Under the pieces are notes generated by a model, which saw only the letters and a program-made list of their open reading frames with translations, had not been told where the DNA came from and did no database searches. Below are positions 36,473 through 44,498 of a DNA stretch of 64,000 bases, in pieces. How positions within the stretch are numbered: position 1 is the stretch's first letter; the number at the start of each line of letters is the position of its first letter. The position numbers were made by a program, and so were the translations under genes. The stretch comes from an uncultured Erythrobacter sp. (GTDB taxonomy: Bacteria; Pseudomonadota; Alphaproteobacteria; Sphingomonadales; Sphingomonadaceae), in the NCBI GenBank assembly GCA_947488325.1, contig CANKYZ010000005.1, forward strand, positions 62,001 through 126,000. Reading direction: 5' to 3'.

Positions 36473-37308
36473 TATTTCGCCGATTCTGGGAACTGGGGCA
36501 AGCGCGCAATATGACGCGGATCGTGCTGTATGATTATCTTTGCTCCAAGTGCATCAGCGGTCGCATTGAATCGTTCAAATGAAGCAAGTGTCGCTGCCCG
36601 GTCGGTATTGAACTGCGGCACGCCTCGATTTTCTATCTGTTCTTCGAAATGATAGAGATCACCAGTCAGGAGTACGTCGTTAGAATCGGCAAGGCGAACC
36701 AAAAGTGCACCATGACCCGGGGTGTGTCCGGGCATCGCTTTAATCAGTGTGGAACCGTCACCGAAGACATCATAGTCTCCTGCAAAAGCGATTACGTCGT
36801 TGGATGTTTCGCCCAACCAGGGTTGAAAAGGAGTTCGGTCGAGAAAGGCACCGTCGTCGCCAATCTGCGAAACTATCTCCCAATCTGCCCGACCAATAAT
36901 CAGTGTTGAATTGGCGAATTCCGGTAACTGACCCACATGGTCGCTGTGATAATGGCTCACGGCGACCAGATTAATATCTTGTGCTGTTAGACCAAGTGTA
37001 GCGAGCTGTTCGCTTATCGTCGCAGTAACCCCCACCGTAAATACGGACTGAGTAACCGCGGCACCTTTTAGCTCAGCGGAAAACCCTGCATCCCAAAGCA
37101 GATATTGGTCACCGTTGCGCACCAAATAACAACTGTTGGTGAGCGATCTGGGCTCTCCATCGTATAAATGTACGTCTGAAAATGGAGCCGCATCGGAAAG
37201 TTCAATAAAACCGCAGTCCAGTCGCCACAATTCCAGATCGGTTGCATCCTGTGCCGAGGCGGACGTTGCGAGGCAAAGTGCTGCGAGCGCTATGGAAAAA
37301 GTTCTCAT
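36472..37308 (-). CDS. Periplasmic metallo-beta-lactamase-fold hydrolase, AHL lactonase-like
   Basis: 278 aa from ATG 37308, starting a clear signal peptide (cleavage near SASAQ-D). The zinc site is complete: HYHSDH (HxHxDH), His in PGHTPGH, Asp in LLTGDLYH and a late His in IIQHDPRH. This spacing matches N-acyl-homoserine lactonases of the AiiA/AttM group, which carry the same motif series. Unlike the classic cytosolic enzymes it should be exported. It sits between leuC and leuD in a coupled operon. Lactonase activity is inferred from motifs only. Confidence 0.88.
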   Translation of the reverse strand: MRTFSIALAALCLATSASAQDATDLELWRLDCGFIELSDAAPFSDVHLYDGEPRSLTNSCYLVRNGDQYLLWDAGFSAELKGAAVTQSVFTVGVTATISEQLATLGLTAQDINLVAVSHYHSDHVGQLPEFANSTLIIGRADWEIVSQIGDDGAFLDRTPFQPWLGETSNDVIAFAGDYDVFGDGSTLIKAMPGHTPGHGALLVRLADSNDVLLTGDLYHFEEQIENRGVPQFNTDRAATLASFERFNATADALGAKIIIQHDPRHIARLPQFPESAK

Positions 37309-37335
37309 CCAATCCTCTTCTACAGGGTTCAATCT

Positions 37336-37542
37336 TCAGTCGGTTTCGGGAGGCTCTCCAGAAGGCGGCGAAGTCGACTGGTCTTTGCCGTTTGAGCTGT
37401 CTTCAGGCTTCTTGCGGAAGTGTTTTCCTGCATACAGCAGGGCCGCCGCTACAGCGGCAGAACCGATGGTCGCAGCCGCGCCAATCGCCGCATTGCGTGC
37501 GGTGTTGGACTTGGGTTTATCATCTGGGGTATCTTCAGTCAT
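37336..37542 (-). CDS. Small single-helix membrane protein of unknown function
   Basis: 68 aa from ATG 37542 (GAGAG upstream). A polar, acidic N-terminus (MTEDTPDDKPKSN) precedes an alanine/glycine-rich membrane helix of about 22 residues and a basic HFRKK stop-transfer patch. The C-terminal tail is Ser/Pro-rich. I recognise no family. It lies between the GFA-like gene and the metallo-hydrolase in the leuC-leuD operon, with 27-46 bp gaps. Confidence 0.65.
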   Translation of the reverse strand: MTEDTPDDKPKSNTARNAAIGAAATIGSAAVAAALLYAGKHFRKKPEDSSNGKDQSTSPPSGEPPETD

Positions 37543-37588
37543 AAGGCTCTCATGCGATGCGATCACGGGGTTTGCAAGTGAACTGCGA

Positions 37589-37993
37589 TTAAAGGAACAG
37601 GTCTATCCCAATTTTGCCGGAAGGGCACCTGTGGGCGGGGTTTGTTTCGCCAAACCAGCCGCGGCCATCGAGAATGTGCGCTTCGATTCCTTCGATGTCT
37701 TTCGGTTCAAACAATCGCATATTTACGCCGACGCGGTCCCCTTCGAAATTTTCTGTAAGTACCCAATGCGTGGTTGCGCCGCAGATAGCGCAAAATTGAA
37801 TCTCAACCGCCGGCTTCTCATAATCTGCGCGCCGATATCCAGACGTGTCACCGGACGCTGTGACGTCTGCGCTTGCAAAATATCCCCAAGCCCCTCCGGA
37901 TTTCAGACACAAGGAACAGTCGCAAATATTGATGTATTCAGGACGCGACTTTATCGTGACCGAAACCTGCCCGCAATGACAGGTGCCGATCAT
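37589..37993 (-). CDS. GFA/DUF636-type zinc-binding protein
   Basis: 134 aa from ATG 37993, which shares one base with the leuC stop (TGATG). It has the Mss4-like zinc fold of the GFA family: CHCG near residue 5, CDCSLCLKSGG near residue 25, and CAICGATTH near residue 93. Members are annotated as glutathione-dependent formaldehyde-activating enzymes, but that activity has been doubted. Any thiol-linked role here is unproven. Confidence 0.88.
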   Translation of the reverse strand: MIGTCHCGQVSVTIKSRPEYINICDCSLCLKSGGAWGYFASADVTASGDTSGYRRADYEKPAVEIQFCAICGATTHWVLTENFEGDRVGVNMRLFEPKDIEGIEAHILDGRGWFGETNPAHRCPSGKIGIDLFL

Positions 37994-39423
37994 CAGTCCA
38001 GCTCGCGCACATCGGCGAGCCTGCCCGTGATAGCAGCGGCAGCGGCCATCGCAGGTGAAAGCAAGTGCGTGCGCGCTCCCGGTCCCTGACGACCAACAAA
38101 GTTGCGGTTGGAGGTCGAAGCGCAGCGTTCGCCAGCGGGCACCTTGTCTGGGTTCATGCCCAAACATGCTGAACAGCCCGGCTCGCGCCATTCGAACCCG
38201 GCATCGGTGAAGACGCGGTCCAACCCCTCTTCTTCCGCTTGGCGTTTGACAAGGCCAGAGCCGGGCACAACGATAGCCCAGCGTACATTGGGTGCCTTTG
38301 ACCGCCCTTTGAGCACCTTTGCAGCGGCACGTAGATCTTCGATCCGACTATTGGTGCAACTGCCGATGAAGACATTTTCGATCGGTATATCGGTCATCGC
38401 AGTTCCGGGTGTCAGGCCCATGTAATCAAGGCTCTTGGTCGCAGCTGCGCGCTTGGATTCATCAACAAAATTATCGGGCGAGGGCACTGTTCCACCAATC
38501 GGGACTACGTCCTCTGGGCTGGTGCCCCAAGTGACAGTTGGAGCGATGTTGCTTGCGTCAATTACGATGGATTTGTCGAATTGTGCGCCTGGATCGGTGT
38601 GCAGTGTTTTCCAATAGGCCACGGCTGCATCCCAGTCCGCACCCTTGGGCGCCATTGGACGGCCTTTAAGGTAAGCGCATACTGTCTCATCCGGAGCGAT
38701 CAGGCCAGCTCGGGCACCAGCCTCAATGCTCATATTGCATACGGTCAGACGCTCTTCGACGCTCATCCCTTCAAACACCGCACCGCGATATTCGATCACA
38801 TAGCCGCTGCCACCGGCTGCGCCGATTTCACCGATGATGTGCAAGATAAGGTCCTTGGCAGTAACCCCTGGCCCCAATGAGCCTTCGACCCAGATATCCA
38901 TGGCTTTCGACCGTTGGAGAAGCAGTGTCTGTGTTGCGAGCACGTGCTCCACTTCGCTGGTGCCAATCCCGAAGGCAAGTGCGCCCAGGCCGCCATGGCA
39001 CGCGGTGTGCGAGTCTCCGCACACGATGGTCGTGCCCGGCAGTGAAAAGCCCTGCTCGGGTCCAACGACGTGGACAATGCCCTGTTCGGCCGCGGCTGCG
39101 TCGATATAGCGAATGCCAAACTCAGGTGCATTGCGTTCGAGCGCGGCGAGCTGCGCGGCGCTTTGCGGATCAGCGATGGGCAGTCGTTTGCCGTCCGGGC
39201 CAAGGCGCGGTGTCGTCGGCAAGTTATGATCTGGCACTGCTAATGTTAGTTCAGGACGGCGGACTGGCCTGCCAGCAATGCGCAAAGCCTCGAAAGCCTG
39301 CGGGCTGGTTACTTCGTGAACGAGGTGCCGATCAATATAGATCAGAGAAGTCCCATCCTCACGGGTTTCAACAACGTGGTCGTCCCAGATTTTTTCATAA
39401 AGAGTGCGAGGTCGGTTAGCCAT
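37993..39423 (-). CDS. leuC: 3-isopropylmalate dehydratase large subunit
   Basis: 476 aa, the expected length for the heterodimeric bacterial enzyme. It belongs to the aconitase family with the cluster cysteines in [12 protein letters not shown] and [36 protein letters not shown] is the diagnostic LeuC segment. It assembles a [4Fe-4S] enzyme with LeuD. It is first gene of a six-gene minus-strand operon (leuC, GFA-like, small membrane protein, metallo-hydrolase, leuD, quinone reductase). Confidence 0.97.
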   Translation of the reverse strand: MANRPRTLYEKIWDDHVVETREDGTSLIYIDRHLVHEVTSPQAFEALRIAGRPVRRPELTLAVPDHNLPTTPRLGPDGKRLPIADPQSAAQLAALERNAPEFGIRYIDAAAAEQGIVHVVGPEQGFSLPGTTIVCGDSHTACHGGLGALAFGIGTSEVEHVLATQTLLLQRSKAMDIWVEGSLGPGVTAKDLILHIIGEIGAAGGSGYVIEYRGAVFEGMSVEERLTVCNMSIEAGARAGLIAPDETVCAYLKGRPMAPKGADWDAAVAYWKTLHTDPGAQFDKSIVIDASNIAPTVTWGTSPEDVVPIGGTVPSPDNFVDESKRAAATKSLDYMGLTPGTAMTDIPIENVFIGSCTNSRIEDLRAAAKVLKGRSKAPNVRWAIVVPGSGLVKRQAEEEGLDRVFTDAGFEWREPGCSACLGMNPDKVPAGERCASTSNRNFVGRQGPGARTHLLSPAMAAAAAITGRLADVRELD

Positions 39424-39677
39424 AGTGATGAGCTAGGCGGACCGCTCTCGCGTTGCAATAGATCACTAGGGCCGACGTGCGACTTCGTCGTCGCGAGCGA
39501 AGGTGTTTTCTTCAGCGGTGGTGCGGATCGTTATCACACGGCTGTTGACGAAGATTGTTGATCAGGCGATCAATCGGCCGATCCGTAAATGCGAAAATGC
39601 AACATTCAACGGAACAATTGCAGGGCTATTTGCATTTTGCCATGGTAACGACGCTCTTTTGCGCGTAACTGACACTC

Positions 39678-40079
39678 ATGTCAGCAACACCCTTTAGCTT
39701 CCCAATCAAAGTCCTTCCTGAAGATATTGATTTTATGGGTCATGTAAACAACGCGCGCTACCTCAATTGGGTGCAGGACGCGGTGCTGGCTCATTGGAAT
39801 AAGATCGCACCGGATGAGGATGTTGCGTCAAAGGCGTGGGTCGCGCTGAAGCACGAGATCACCTATCGCAAACCTGCCTTCCTTGAAGACGATGTGATCG
39901 CACAGACAGTTTTGGAACGCTATAACGGTGCACGCGCATTTTATCGCACGGTGATTAGCCGTGGCGAGGATGTCCTTGCGGAAGTCCAATCCAGCTGGTG
40001 CTGTATAGACATTGAAACTCTGCGGCCTGCCCGAATTGGCGAACATTTGCGTGAGTTCTTCTTTCCTGACGGCAATTGA
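39678..40079 (+). CDS. Acyl-CoA thioesterase, 4-hydroxybenzoyl-CoA thioesterase type
   Basis: 133 aa hot-dog fold. The signature DFMGHVNNARYLNWVQDA (about residues 18-35) contains the Asp and the H-V-N-N-A-R-Y core typical of 4HBT/YbgC-FadM enzymes. It hydrolyses an acyl-CoA, and the chain is not predictable. Start ATG 39678. It precedes the carotenoid genes by 46 bp on the same strand, so it may share their transcript. Confidence 0.9.
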   Translation: MSATPFSFPIKVLPEDIDFMGHVNNARYLNWVQDAVLAHWNKIAPDEDVASKAWVALKHEITYRKPAFLEDDVIAQTVLERYNGARAFYRTVISRGEDVLAEVQSSWCCIDIETLRPARIGEHLREFFFPDGN

Positions 40080-40125
40080 GCTGGACACCTTTGCGTCGGA
40101 GCAATGCGCACCTATAAGCATTCGC

Positions 40126-40947
40126 ATGTCCGCTCACTCGATTACTGACAAGGTTAAGGCTTCTGATTTCACCCTTCCAGACCGCACTGTCCAGGGGGCA
40201 GTTGGTCTTTTATTGGCTGTGTTGATCGCGGGCAGCTGGCTGGGCATCCACTTTTACGCGATGTTTGTGTTTGAGCTGACGTGGTCAGATCTGCCATTCG
40301 CTGTCGCTATGGCAGTGACGCAATGCTGGCTATCGGTTGGTGTGTTCATCATTTGCCACGACGCGATGCACGGAAACCTTCTCCCGAACCATCAGAAAGC
40401 TAGCGCTGCCGTAGCGACCGTCTTACTTTTCCTTTATGCTGGGTTCCGATGGCGCAGTCTTCGCGATGCCCATTTCACCCATCACAAACTGTCTGGCCAT
40501 GCTGGCGATCCTGATTTTGATGAAGATCATTCGAGCAGCTTCTTTGTCTGGTACTGGACGTTCTTCAAACGCTATTTTGGGTGGCAATCGTTGCTGTTTG
40601 TTCATGCCGTGGTGGGTGTCTATTGGCTTGTGATCGGTGTTCCGATGGTCCAGATCGTGCTGCTCTATGGAGCGCCTGCGTTGCTGTCTTCGTTGCAGCT
40701 CTTTTACTTCGGAACTTTCCGCCCGCATTACCAATCCGCAGCTAAACCCTTTGTTGATCGCCATAATGCGCGGTCAAACCAGTTCGGCACATTGGCGAGC
40801 CTCCTGACATGTTTTCATTTCGGTTATCATCTTGAACATCATCGCAGACCTGACGTGCCATGGTGGGCATTGCCCAGCGCGATGCGAGCGGGGATAGGTA
40901 AAGGTGCTGGCATGGCAGACCCACAAGAGGCGGAGAAAACCGCATGA
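40126..40947 (+). CDS. crtW: Beta-carotene ketolase
   Basis: 273 aa from ATG 40126. A membrane di-iron oxygenase of the fatty-acid desaturase superfamily, with histidine clusters HDAMHG, HFTHHK (in RDAHFTHHKLSGHAGDPD) and the late HLEHH. The DAHFTHH and FHFGYHLEHH segments are those of CrtW rather than lipid desaturases. It adds 4-keto groups to beta-ionone rings, at the inner membrane. It overlaps crtZ by four bases (ATGA), so the pair should make astaxanthin-type pigments if beta-carotene or zeaxanthin is supplied. Confidence 0.93.
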   Translation: MSAHSITDKVKASDFTLPDRTVQGAVGLLLAVLIAGSWLGIHFYAMFVFELTWSDLPFAVAMAVTQCWLSVGVFIICHDAMHGNLLPNHQKASAAVATVLLFLYAGFRWRSLRDAHFTHHKLSGHAGDPDFDEDHSSSFFVWYWTFFKRYFGWQSLLFVHAVVGVYWLVIGVPMVQIVLLYGAPALLSSLQLFYFGTFRPHYQSAAKPFVDRHNARSNQFGTLASLLTCFHFGYHLEHHRRPDVPWWALPSAMRAGIGKGAGMADPQEAEKTA

Positions 40948-41444
40948 CATGGCTTGAGTGCTTGGCAGTTACTTTGGTCGCGGTGATCGGCATGGAGCTG
41001 TTTGCGTGGTTTGCACACAAATATATCATGCATGGCTGGGGATGGAATTGGCATTGCGATCATCACGAACCTCACGACAACACATTTGAGCGTAATGATT
41101 TATTCGCTGTGGTTTTTGGAGCCCTAAACGCCGCGATGTACATTGCCGGTTCGCTCTATTCAGAGGCGCTTTGGTGGGCGGCATTGGGCGTCAATCTATA
41201 CGGCGTGATATACGCGATCGTGCATGACGGTCTAGTCCATCAACGCTTCTTCCGCTGGGTTCCGAAGAAGGGGTATGCCAAGCGGCTGGTTCAAGCGCAC
41301 AAACTGCATCATGCCACGATTGGGAAAGAAGGCGGGGTAAGCTTTGGTTTCCTCTTCGCTCGTGATCCAGTAAAGCTAAAGACTGAGCTGCGAGATCAGG
41401 CCGAACGCGGCGTTGCGACGGTGCGAGAGAGCGCCGGAACCTAA
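40944..41444 (+). CDS. crtZ: Beta-carotene hydroxylase
   Basis: 166 aa, four membrane helices. The di-iron histidine motifs of CrtZ are complete: HKYIMHGWGWNWHCDHH, HDGLVHQR and HKLHHA. It hydroxylates carbon 3 of beta-ionone rings. Its translation is coupled to crtW. The other carotenoid genes (crtE, crtB, crtI, crtY) are not in the window. Confidence 0.96.
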   Translation: MTWLECLAVTLVAVIGMELFAWFAHKYIMHGWGWNWHCDHHEPHDNTFERNDLFAVVFGALNAAMYIAGSLYSEALWWAALGVNLYGVIYAIVHDGLVHQRFFRWVPKKGYAKRLVQAHKLHHATIGKEGGVSFGFLFARDPVKLKTELRDQAERGVATVRESAGT

Positions 41445-41462
41445 ATCTATCACATTCCAGCG

Positions 41463-41810
41463 TTATTCGGCCCTTGTTATGATCCATCCGCCCGTCACCA
41501 CCAGAACGGTGACCGATATCCAAACCCATGGGTGGCCCAAAGTGGCCCAAGTAACGCCTACCCCCAACAACAAAGTTGTCACAGCGGTAATTTTGGCTCT
41601 GCGCGAGATTGCCTTCCTCTCTCGCCAATCCATTATTTGTGGTCCCCAAGTTGGGTGTTCAAGTATCTTGCGCTCCCATTCCCGGTTGCTTCGTGCAAAA
41701 CAAAATACCGCCAGAAGCAAGAACGGAACGGTCGGTAAGAGCGGCAAGAATGCGCCCACTGTGCCAAGCCCAACGCACAACAACCCGGCGGCAAGATACA
41801 ATCGTCGCAT
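41463..41810 (-). CDS. ybaN: YbaN/DUF454 inner-membrane protein
   Basis: 115 aa. It has the DUF454 opening with GLLCVGLGTVGAFLPLLPTVPFLLLAVFCFARS, which includes the family's P-L-L-P-T-x-P-F core, then HPTWGPQIMDWRERKAI, and two C-terminal membrane helices. The function of the family is unknown. It starts three bases after sufE's stop on the same strand and converges on crtZ. Confidence 0.92.
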   Translation of the reverse strand: MRRLYLAAGLLCVGLGTVGAFLPLLPTVPFLLLAVFCFARSNREWERKILEHPTWGPQIMDWRERKAISRRAKITAVTTLLLGVGVTWATLGHPWVWISVTVLVVTGGWIITRAE

Positions 41811-41813
41811 GCC

Positions 41814-42227
41814 TTAAACCGCTGCCAAGCGTGCAGCGTGCTCTTGGACCAGCGCAATCATATTGGGTACACCTTGGGTCCGATTGCTGGATAACTGGTT
41901 CTTAAGATCAAATGGAGCGAGCGCGCCAATAACGTCCATGTTTGCGACCTGTTCGGCTGACTTGTCTTGGACCGCAGCGATAACGAGTGCGACGATACCC
42001 TTGGTAATCGCAGCGTTGCTGTCGGCGAGAAAGTGGAGATTGCCATTGTTCTTAGTCTCAGTTGGATAAACCCAAACCGAGGCCGAACAACCGCGCACCA
42101 ATGTGGCGTCAGTTTTGAGCGCGTCGGGCATGACTTCCAGATCGCGCCCAAGCTCGATCAGCAACCTATATCGCTCATCGCCTTCAAGGAATTCGTATTC
42201 TTCGAGAATGTCTTCGAGAGTTCGCAT
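41814..42227 (-). CDS. sufE: SufE-family sulfur acceptor
   Basis: 137 aa. The sulfur-accepting cysteine lies in VRGCSASVWV near residue 47, in the standard SufE context, and the family ending with RTQGVPNMIALVQEHA is present. It receives persulfide sulfur from the cysteine desulfurase SufS for Fe-S cluster assembly. No suf partners are in the window. It lies 50 bp downstream of the last psp-array gene and could be reached by read-through. Confidence 0.94.
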   Translation of the reverse strand: MRTLEDILEEYEFLEGDERYRLLIELGRDLEVMPDALKTDATLVRGCSASVWVYPTETKNNGNLHFLADSNAAITKGIVALVIAAVQDKSAEQVANMDVIGALAPFDLKNQLSSNRTQGVPNMIALVQEHAARLAAV

Positions 42228-42277
42228 AAGGGAGCATCTAAGGTGCCTTGATGCCTATGGGAAGATGAGGAGGTGGC

Positions 42278-42529
42278 TTAAAGCTCAACTCCGCTTGCAA
42301 TAGCTTCGAGCTTTTTGATGCGCTCTCTCATATCGGCGAGTTCGATCCGTGCTGCGCCAACTGCGGCGCCGCCTTCGATCTCAACAGCTGGTCCGCCGCG
42401 TGAAAAGCGGTCTAGCTCCTGACGCTTGAGTTCGAGCCAACCCTGCCATGCGCGCAATACAACAAAAGCAACCACGCAAATCCCAAACAGGCAAGCAGTT
42501 GTGACTACAAGAATTGGGTCCAATATCAT
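42278..42529 (-). CDS. Psp-array small membrane coiled-coil protein 7 (shortened)
   Basis: 83 aa. Membrane helix about residues 6-27, then a basic/polar linker and a short coiled coil ending MRERIKKLEAIASGVEL. The R-x-x-x-L-E-x-I-A half of the array motif is kept, but the EI(E/D)ALR half is absent, so the protein stops where its siblings continue. It overlaps gene 6 by four bases (ATGA) and is the last gene of the psp array. The family is unnamed, and the relation to siblings rests on architecture, position and this half motif. Confidence 0.75.
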   Translation of the reverse strand: MILDPILVVTTACLFGICVVAFVVLRAWQGWLELKRQELDRFSRGGPAVEIEGGAAVGAARIELADMRERIKKLEAIASGVEL

Positions 42530-42870
42530 TTGCTCTGCTCCTTCGTGTCGGTGACGGTCGCATTGATCCCAATGGAGGAACCTCTCAGCGCTTCGATCTC
42601 GGCAGCGATGCGGGCGCGTTCTCTTGCGTCCATCGTATTTTCGTCAGTGGCGATGCGCTCCAATACATGGAGCCGTTCGCGCAATTGTTCTATTTCGCGG
42701 CGGGTTTCCTGTACTTCAGTATCCAATCGCACTTGCTCTTCGGCGCTGCGATCATGGCCGATGTATTTTTCATTACCATCCTCGTCAGAGATGATTCCGG
42801 CACGCGCCTTGGCAAGTTGAACCACGCCCCAGATAACGATTGCGACAATTGCAACGACAGCCCAATTCAT
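42526..42870 (-). CDS. Psp-array small membrane coiled-coil protein 6 (heptad insertion)
   Basis: 114 aa. The membrane helix is at the extreme N-terminus (about residues 2-20), followed by a charged linker (SDEDGNEKYIGHD) and a coiled coil with LRERLHVLERIATD. Between TD and EIEALR it has 15 residues instead of the 8 in its siblings, exactly one extra coiled-coil heptad (within MDARERARIAAE). A polar tail follows. Overlaps of four bases at both ends (with genes 5 and 7) imply coupled translation. Confidence 0.8.
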   Translation of the reverse strand: MNWAVVAIVAIVIWGVVQLAKARAGIISDEDGNEKYIGHDRSAEEQVRLDTEVQETRREIEQLRERLHVLERIATDENTMDARERARIAAEIEALRGSSIGINATVTDTKEQSK

Positions 42871-43157
42871 AGCGTGGTTCCTTCCATTGGCGTGGTCGGT
42901 TCTGGTGTGATTTCACGCAGAGTTTCGATTTCATCAGAAAGGTCGGTTGAGCTATCGGTTGCAATTCGTTCTAGGATCCGAACACGCTTTTCTAAGTCGA
43001 GCTTGTTTTCCAGCCTGTTCGGCATGTTGTTCGTGGCTTCTGAGGTGGGTCCTTTGCTCCGGTGCAGCAGTAAATAGATCGCTCCTCCGCCAGCTATGAC
43101 CGCTAGTGCTGCCATTTGGAATGCATCCATTACAAGGGATGTGTCCGGGCCAAACAT
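42867..43157 (-). CDS. Psp-array small membrane coiled-coil protein 5
   Basis: 96 aa. Membrane helix about residues 11-31, basic patch (HRSKG), a polar linker, then LEKRVRILERIATD, eight residues and EIETLR, followed by a Pro/Thr-rich tail (ITPEPTTPMEG). It is the same plan as its neighbours. It shares one base with gene 4 and four bases with gene 6. No known family recognised beyond PspB-like organisation. Confidence 0.8.
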   Translation of the reverse strand: MFGPDTSLVMDAFQMAALAVIAGGGAIYLLLHRSKGPTSEATNNMPNRLENKLDLEKRVRILERIATDSSTDLSDEIETLREITPEPTTPMEGTTL

Positions 43158-43450
43158 CAGCTGCGCTCCTTAACCTCTTCATGGGGAATTGAACTACGCA
43201 GTGCGTCAATCTCGTCGGAAAGCAATTGCCCACGGTCGGTCGCAATGCGTTCCAGAACGCGCAGGCGATCTTCGATCATCTCGGTGCGTTCGCCAATCTC
43301 GCTGACTTGGCTGGTATATTGCTTACCCCGCAGCCCATTCTGATCGCGTTTATAATCTAGCACCTTCTGGACCACCCCATTTACGAAGTAACCGATCACA
43401 GCCAATATCATGATGACTCCAGGAAGAATAATGACCAATTCGTCTTCCAT
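43157..43450 (-). CDS. Psp-array small membrane coiled-coil protein 4
   Basis: 97 aa. Membrane helix about residues 6-25, basic linker with DYKRDQNGLRGKQY, then a coiled coil with IEDRLRVLERIATDRGQ and LSDEIDALR, and a short polar tail. The helix-linker-coil plan and the R-x-x-x-L-E-R-I element resemble PspB (which has R-I-x-x-L-E-x-I in the same place). It shares one base with each neighbour at the stop/start (TAATG or TGATG type). Confidence 0.82.
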   Translation of the reverse strand: MEDELVIILPGVIMILAVIGYFVNGVVQKVLDYKRDQNGLRGKQYTSQVSEIGERTEMIEDRLRVLERIATDRGQLLSDEIDALRSSIPHEEVKERS

Positions 43451-43815
43451 CAGGCGTTCCCTTCATCGCTACGATGTTCCAATGCGCGTTCCCGCAAAGC
43501 GTCAATTTCTGAGCTTAATGTGTAGCCACCATCGGTGACGATGCGCTCCACATTGGCGAGTCGATCTTTTATCGAGCCCAATTCTGCGCGGAGTTCGGCG
43601 TTTTCCTGGGTTAGGAGCGCGACCCTTTGCTTGGTCTCGTTATCGCTTGAGGGTTTAAGGGCCTGTCCCCAGGCACCATCAAGCGGGTAGCCGTTTTGAA
43701 TGCGCAAGCGGGTCGTGTGTATCCAGCCAAAGATTGCTGCTCCGCCAAGTGCCAACCCACCAGCAACAATCCAAGGGACATGCGGTACGATTGTGGCTGC
43801 TGCATCGACACTCAT
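43450..43815 (-). CDS. Psp-array small membrane coiled-coil protein 3
   Basis: 121 aa, the longest of the set. Membrane helix about residues 13-32, a linker with RIQNGYPLDGAWGQAL that resembles KHGYELEDEWGGKS in protein 2, a long coiled coil (LLTQENAELRAELGSIKDRL), then VERIVTDGGY, LSSEIDALR and a charged tail. The linker similarity marks proteins 2 and 3 as the closest pair and suggests a recent duplication. It overlaps gene 2 by four bases. Confidence 0.82.
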   Translation of the reverse strand: MSVDAAATIVPHVPWIVAGGLALGGAAIFGWIHTTRLRIQNGYPLDGAWGQALKPSSDNETKQRVALLTQENAELRAELGSIKDRLANVERIVTDGGYTLSSEIDALRERALEHRSDEGNA

Positions 43816-44162
43816 GTTTGCGTTTCCCTATTATTTAAGTTGAGTGACATGCCATTATCGACTGCACTGTGGTTGGGCGTATCGCGCAAGGCTTCGATCT
43901 CTTCGGAAAGCGAATATCCGCGATCCGTTACGATTTTTTCGAGTACAATCATACGGTCTTGCATCATGTCGAGCTTGTCATTGAGCTCTCGGTTTTCGTC
44001 TTTCAGGCGCTTGGTTTCAGCGGTGTCAGCACGCGCTGATTTTCCGCCCCATTCATCTTCAAGTTCGTATCCGTGCTTTGCGCGGATCCAATTGTTGATG
44101 ATCCATGCACCGTAAGAGACGGCGATGATGGCGATAACAAAAGAGGGGCCACCCCAATCCAT
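43812..44162 (-). CDS. Psp-array small membrane coiled-coil protein 2
   Basis: 116 aa. Membrane helix about residues 8-25, a linker with KHGYELEDEWGG, a coiled coil beginning at ETKRLKDENRELNDKLD, then VLEKIVTDRGYSLSEEIEALR and a tail ending SLNLNNRETQT. The tail pattern (G-x-S-L-N-x-N) recurs in protein 1 (TPLNIGN) and in the in-frame extension upstream of PspA (SRSLNTN). It shares one base with gene 1. Confidence 0.83.
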   Translation of the reverse strand: MDWGGPSFVIAIIAVSYGAWIINNWIRAKHGYELEDEWGGKSARADTAETKRLKDENRELNDKLDMMQDRMIVLEKIVTDRGYSLSEEIEALRDTPNHSAVDNGMSLNLNNRETQT

Positions 44163-44473
44163 TATACCTGCTCCTTATTGCCAATGTTGAGTGGGGTGCC
44201 ACTGTCCGAAGTTTCTACCGAGCGTACGTCTCGCAGCGCTTCTATTTGTGCAGCAACATTGTATCCACGGTCCGTGACTATACGCTCGAGCACTTGAACA
44301 CGCTCATTGAGTTGTTCGATTTGTGTTGCATATTGCACGGCTTTTTCAGCGCTTTGTGATGCAGTTGCCTCGATACGTTTTTCTTCCAGTTTTTTCTGGC
44401 TGCCGATCCAAACGATCATCACCACCATCAAAAAAGGTGCGGCTACTGCAATTAAGCCTATCAGGTCGCCCAT
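44162..44473 (-). CDS. Psp-array small membrane coiled-coil protein 1
   Basis: 103 aa. RBS GGGGAAG precedes ATG 44473, 25 bp after the pspC stop. Membrane helix about residues 4-23, basic linker (SQKKLEEKRIE), a coiled coil with LNERVQVLERIVTDRGY and QIEALR, and a polar tail. It is the first of seven tandem relatives downstream of pspC, and its stop overlaps gene 2 by one base. Orientation is probably N-out/C-in as for PspB, putting the coil in the cytoplasm where PspA acts. This is an inference. Confidence 0.83.
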   Translation of the reverse strand: MGDLIGLIAVAAPFLMVVMIVWIGSQKKLEEKRIEATASQSAEKAVQYATQIEQLNERVQVLERIVTDRGYNVAAQIEALRDVRSVETSDSGTPLNIGNKEQV

Positions 44474-44498
44474 CGGTACTTCCCCTGTCTATTGCGCT

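Noticed and set aside
41740..41775. TTGGCAC...GC with GG-N10-GC spacing on the minus strand
   Set aside because: It is inside the ybaN coding region, the -12 block is poor (GCGCA) and no transcript end or gene start fits.
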